Assembly: GCF_003426735.1 (NCBI RefSeq)
Contig: NZ_QVON01000002.1
Coordinates: 434,001-498,000, forward strand
Direction of reading: 5' to 3'
DNA: 64,000 bases
Origin: Arenibacter sp. P308M17
GTDB taxonomy: Bacteria; Bacteroidota; Bacteroidia; Flavobacteriales; Flavobacteriaceae
In this document: in pieces, positions 62,198 to 64,000 of the stretch
Numbering within the stretch: the first letter of the stretch is position 1
Layout of the letters: every line of letters begins with the position of its first letter
Notes under the pieces: model-generated
Seen by the model: the letters and a program-made list of their open reading frames with translations, nothing else
Databases searched by the model: none
Told to the model about the DNA's origin: nothing
Translations under genes and position numbers: made by a program

Positions 62198-63292
62198 ATG
62201 GCCAAAAAAAAATCGACCCACAGAAGACATTCAAAAAGAATAGCCAAAACGGGAAAGGCACCTGGAACGGTAACTTATTTGGGGAGTAGGGAAGGGGCTA
62301 AAAGTATCGTCAATGTTATTGAGTATGATGGGAACGGCATAATAGAGTCCGGTTTTGATGTGTACACGTCCGATAATTTTGCTAAGATTGTCGCCTTCCA
62401 ATCCTCTCCCTCAATCTCTTGGATCAATATAATTGGAATAAGTGATGAACAATTTATAGAAAATCTTGGTCATGCCTTTTCCCTCAATCCATTGACGATC
62501 GAAGATGCCGTAAATACGCATCAACGCCCCAAGGTGGACGAATACGATAATTATATTTTTGGGGCATTCAAAATGCTGTATTTGGATAGTGGGAATGAAA
62601 TGGTTACGGAACACGTAGCCATTGTTTTGATGGAAAATTCGGTGCTTGTTTTTCAGGAAATGGAAGATGATGTTTTCAATAGCATTCGGGAAAGGATACG
62701 TGCCAAAACCGGACGAATACGAAGCAAATCTGCGGACTACTTGTTTTTCACCCTCTTGGATGCCATAATAGACAACTATTTTATGGTACTTGAAAATATA
62801 AACCTCAAAATAGAGGTTTTGGAGGAAGAGGTATATGACGATCCCAGTCCCAAAACGGCCCACGCCATACAGGATCTAAAAAAGGAAGTGCTAAGATTAA
62901 GGAGATATGTTTACCCAATGAAGGAGTTGGTTGGCAAATTAATAGATACCGAACACCTTTTTATAACCAAGGATACCAAATTATTTTTAAGGGATGCCTT
63001 GGATCATTGCACCGAAATAAATGAAAGTCTCAATATATTAAGGGAGATGTCGATGAGCCTCATGGAAATGTATATGAGCAACATGAGCAATAAAATGAAC
63101 GAGGTAATGAAGGTCCTGACCATTATGGCCTCCATTTTTATTCCCCTTACCTTCATTGTTGGTGTATACGGAATGAATTTTGAGTATATCCCGGAATTGC
63201 AATTTCGCAATGGATACTTCTATGTTTGGGGGGTAATGATCGCCATCTTTATAGGCCTTCTATTTTATTTCAAAAAGAAGGGGTGGCTTTAA
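62198..63292 (+). CDS. corA: CorA family magnesium/cobalt transporter
   Basis: Inner-membrane divalent cation channel, 364 residues, pentameric in the family. A basic N-terminus (MAKKKSTHRRHSKRIAKTG), a long cytoplasmic alpha/beta domain (LNPLTIEDAVNTHQRPKVDEYDNYIFG), the long stalk helix (about 190-310), two C-terminal membrane segments and the selectivity motif YGMNFEYIPEL around residue 325. The usual last KKKGWL tail is present. Stand-alone gene with a 209-base upstream gap in which I see no promoter box or hairpin. Confidence 0.95.
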   Translation: MAKKKSTHRRHSKRIAKTGKAPGTVTYLGSREGAKSIVNVIEYDGNGIIESGFDVYTSDNFAKIVAFQSSPSISWINIIGISDEQFIENLGHAFSLNPLTIEDAVNTHQRPKVDEYDNYIFGAFKMLYLDSGNEMVTEHVAIVLMENSVLVFQEMEDDVFNSIRERIRAKTGRIRSKSADYLFFTLLDAIIDNYFMVLENINLKIEVLEEEVYDDPSPKTAHAIQDLKKEVLRLRRYVYPMKELVGKLIDTEHLFITKDTKLFLRDALDHCTEINESLNILREMSMSLMEMYMSNMSNKMNEVMKVLTIMASIFIPLTFIVGVYGMNFEYIPELQFRNGYFYVWGVMIAIFIGLLFYFKKKGWL

Positions 63293-63333
63293 CTTAAGTA
63301 CGATATACCAGTTGCGAAGTACTTTACCGCTTC

Positions 63334-64000
63334 TTAATCAAAAAGATCCGAGGAAAGATAACGGTCGCCGCGGTCGCATACAATAGATACAATGATGCCC
63401 TCTTCCAGGCTTAGGGCCAGTTTTAATGCGGCAGCGGTAGCACCTCCACTGCTCATTCCTGCAAAAATACCTTCTTCCTTTGCTAATCGTTTGGCCATAT
63501 CCCGAGCTTCCTCCTCGGTAACTTCCATAACGGAATCCACTTTCTTGGGATCAAAAATTTTTGGGAGATATTCTAATGGCCATTTACGAATACCGGGGAT
63601 TTTGGCCTCATCGGCGGGTTGCACTCCTACAATTTGAATCTTGGAATTTTTTTCCTTTAAAAAAGTGGATGTTCCCATTATGGTTCCGGTAGTGCCCATA
63701 GATGACACAAAATGGGTGATTTTCCCTTGAGTATCCCTCCATATTTCAGGTCCGGTACTGTTATAATGTGCCATCCAGTTATCATCATTGGAAAACTGGT
63801 TGATCATGATATATCCCTCCTCCTTCACCTTTAGTTCCGCATAATCCCTTGCACCTTCAATGCCCACATCGGCAGGGGTAAGGGTCACCTTGGCTCCATA
63901 CGCCCTCATAGTCTGTACTCTTTCCTTGGTGGAATTTTCGGGCATTACCAGTTCAATATCCAATCCGTAAATACCGGCTATCATGGCCAGGGCAATACCA
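63334..64000 (-). CDS. cysM: Cysteine synthase, CysM type, 5' end outside window
   Basis: PLP enzyme forming cysteine from O-acetylserine and sulfide (or thiosulfate). The reading frame is open to the right edge: residues GIALAM precede the first in-window Met and belong to the PLP-domain motif usually written NTGIALAM, so the gene starts beyond 64000. Visible parts: ENSTKERVQTMRAYGAKVTLT, INQFSNDDNWMAHYNSTGPEIWRDT, FVSSMGTTGTIMGTSTFLKE, QPADEAKIPGIRKWPLEYLP, and GMSSGGATAAAL near the end. The IPGIRKWPLEYLP block favours CysM over CysK. The N-terminal third with the PLP lysine is missing. Confidence 0.9.
   Translation of the reverse strand, partial: GIALAMIAGIYGLDIELVMPENSTKERVQTMRAYGAKVTLTPADVGIEGARDYAELKVKEEGYIMINQFSNDDNWMAHYNSTGPEIWRDTQGKITHFVSSMGTTGTIMGTSTFLKEKNSKIQIVGVQPADEAKIPGIRKWPLEYLPKIFDPKKVDSVMEVTEEEARDMAKRLAKEEGIFAGMSSGGATAAALKLALSLEEGIIVSIVCDRGDRYLSSDLFD

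Noticed and set aside
1-64000. tRNA, rRNA, CRISPR arrays, prophage or transposase genes
   Set aside because: I looked for tRNA-like cloverleaf ends, regularly spaced repeats and transposase or phage proteins on both strands and saw none. The three 21-bp repeats at 33518 are too few and too short-spaced to be a CRISPR array.

Overview
The window is a stretch of ordinary chromosome from a member of the Bacteroidota, almost certainly a marine-type Flavobacteriaceae. The evidence is the fused lpxC-fabZ gene, a porX regulator of the type IX secretion system, the serC/serA/acyl-CoA reductase/dicluster ferredoxin cluster, bifunctional HisB and HisIE, a TonB-dependent receptor with a carboxypeptidase-like N-terminal domain, AT-rich starts without Shine-Dalgarno sequences, and repeated TAnnTTTG boxes (the Bacteroidota -7 element). 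Two genes are cut by the window edges: a GH15 glycosidase on the left and a cysM-type cysteine synthase on the right. I see no rRNA, tRNA, CRISPR array, prophage or transposase gene.

Layout. 1-12 kb: GH15 enzyme; a LolD-like ABC ATPase with a TIGR02757 protein; folE; a sulfite-oxidase-like pair (molybdopterin protein plus c-type cytochrome) followed by a fatty acid hydroxylase-like membrane protein; a TonB receptor with a His-rich loop and a small His-rich partner; three small flavobacterial proteins. 12-25 kb: a MITE-like hairpin element; serA, serC and acyl-CoA reductase, divergent from a ferredoxin; ychF; parE and parC; a second hydroxylase; terC. 25-36 kb: an XRE regulator divergent from an M14 peptidase; an Lrp-type regulator; DinB; aroB; proline dehydrogenase; alanine dehydrogenase; a tiny repeat-bearing lipoprotein; tsaE; porX. 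36-46 kb: HD hydrolase, then lpxD, lpxC-fabZ, lpxA, efp, an lpxD paralogue and sucD (lipid A synthesis with housekeeping genes), fabG, a VWA membrane protein and a prohibitin. 46.7-54.7 kb: the complete histidine operon hisG-(GNAT)-hisD-hisC-hisB-hisH-hisA-hisF-hisIE. 54.8-64 kb: a GH109-like oxidoreductase-fold protein, DUF1853, a VWA/MoxR pair, truA, corA and cysM.

The most interesting signal is non-genic. In front of hisG lies a full attenuator: an 18-codon leader peptide with four consecutive His codons, an 11-bp terminator hairpin, and a competing antiterminator strand that copies the 3' half of the terminator and overlaps the end of the leader peptide. Histidine supply therefore probably sets expression of the operon, including an embedded acetyltransferase that is not a standard his gene. 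Other regulatory structure worth a look: three direct repeats with an exact 21-bp period (LytTR-like) upstream of the small lipoprotein; twin palindromes 22 bp apart in the M14 promoter, with a degenerate third copy at the start of the adjacent XRE gene; and two face-to-face -7 boxes forming one near-palindrome between the ferredoxin and acyl-CoA reductase genes.
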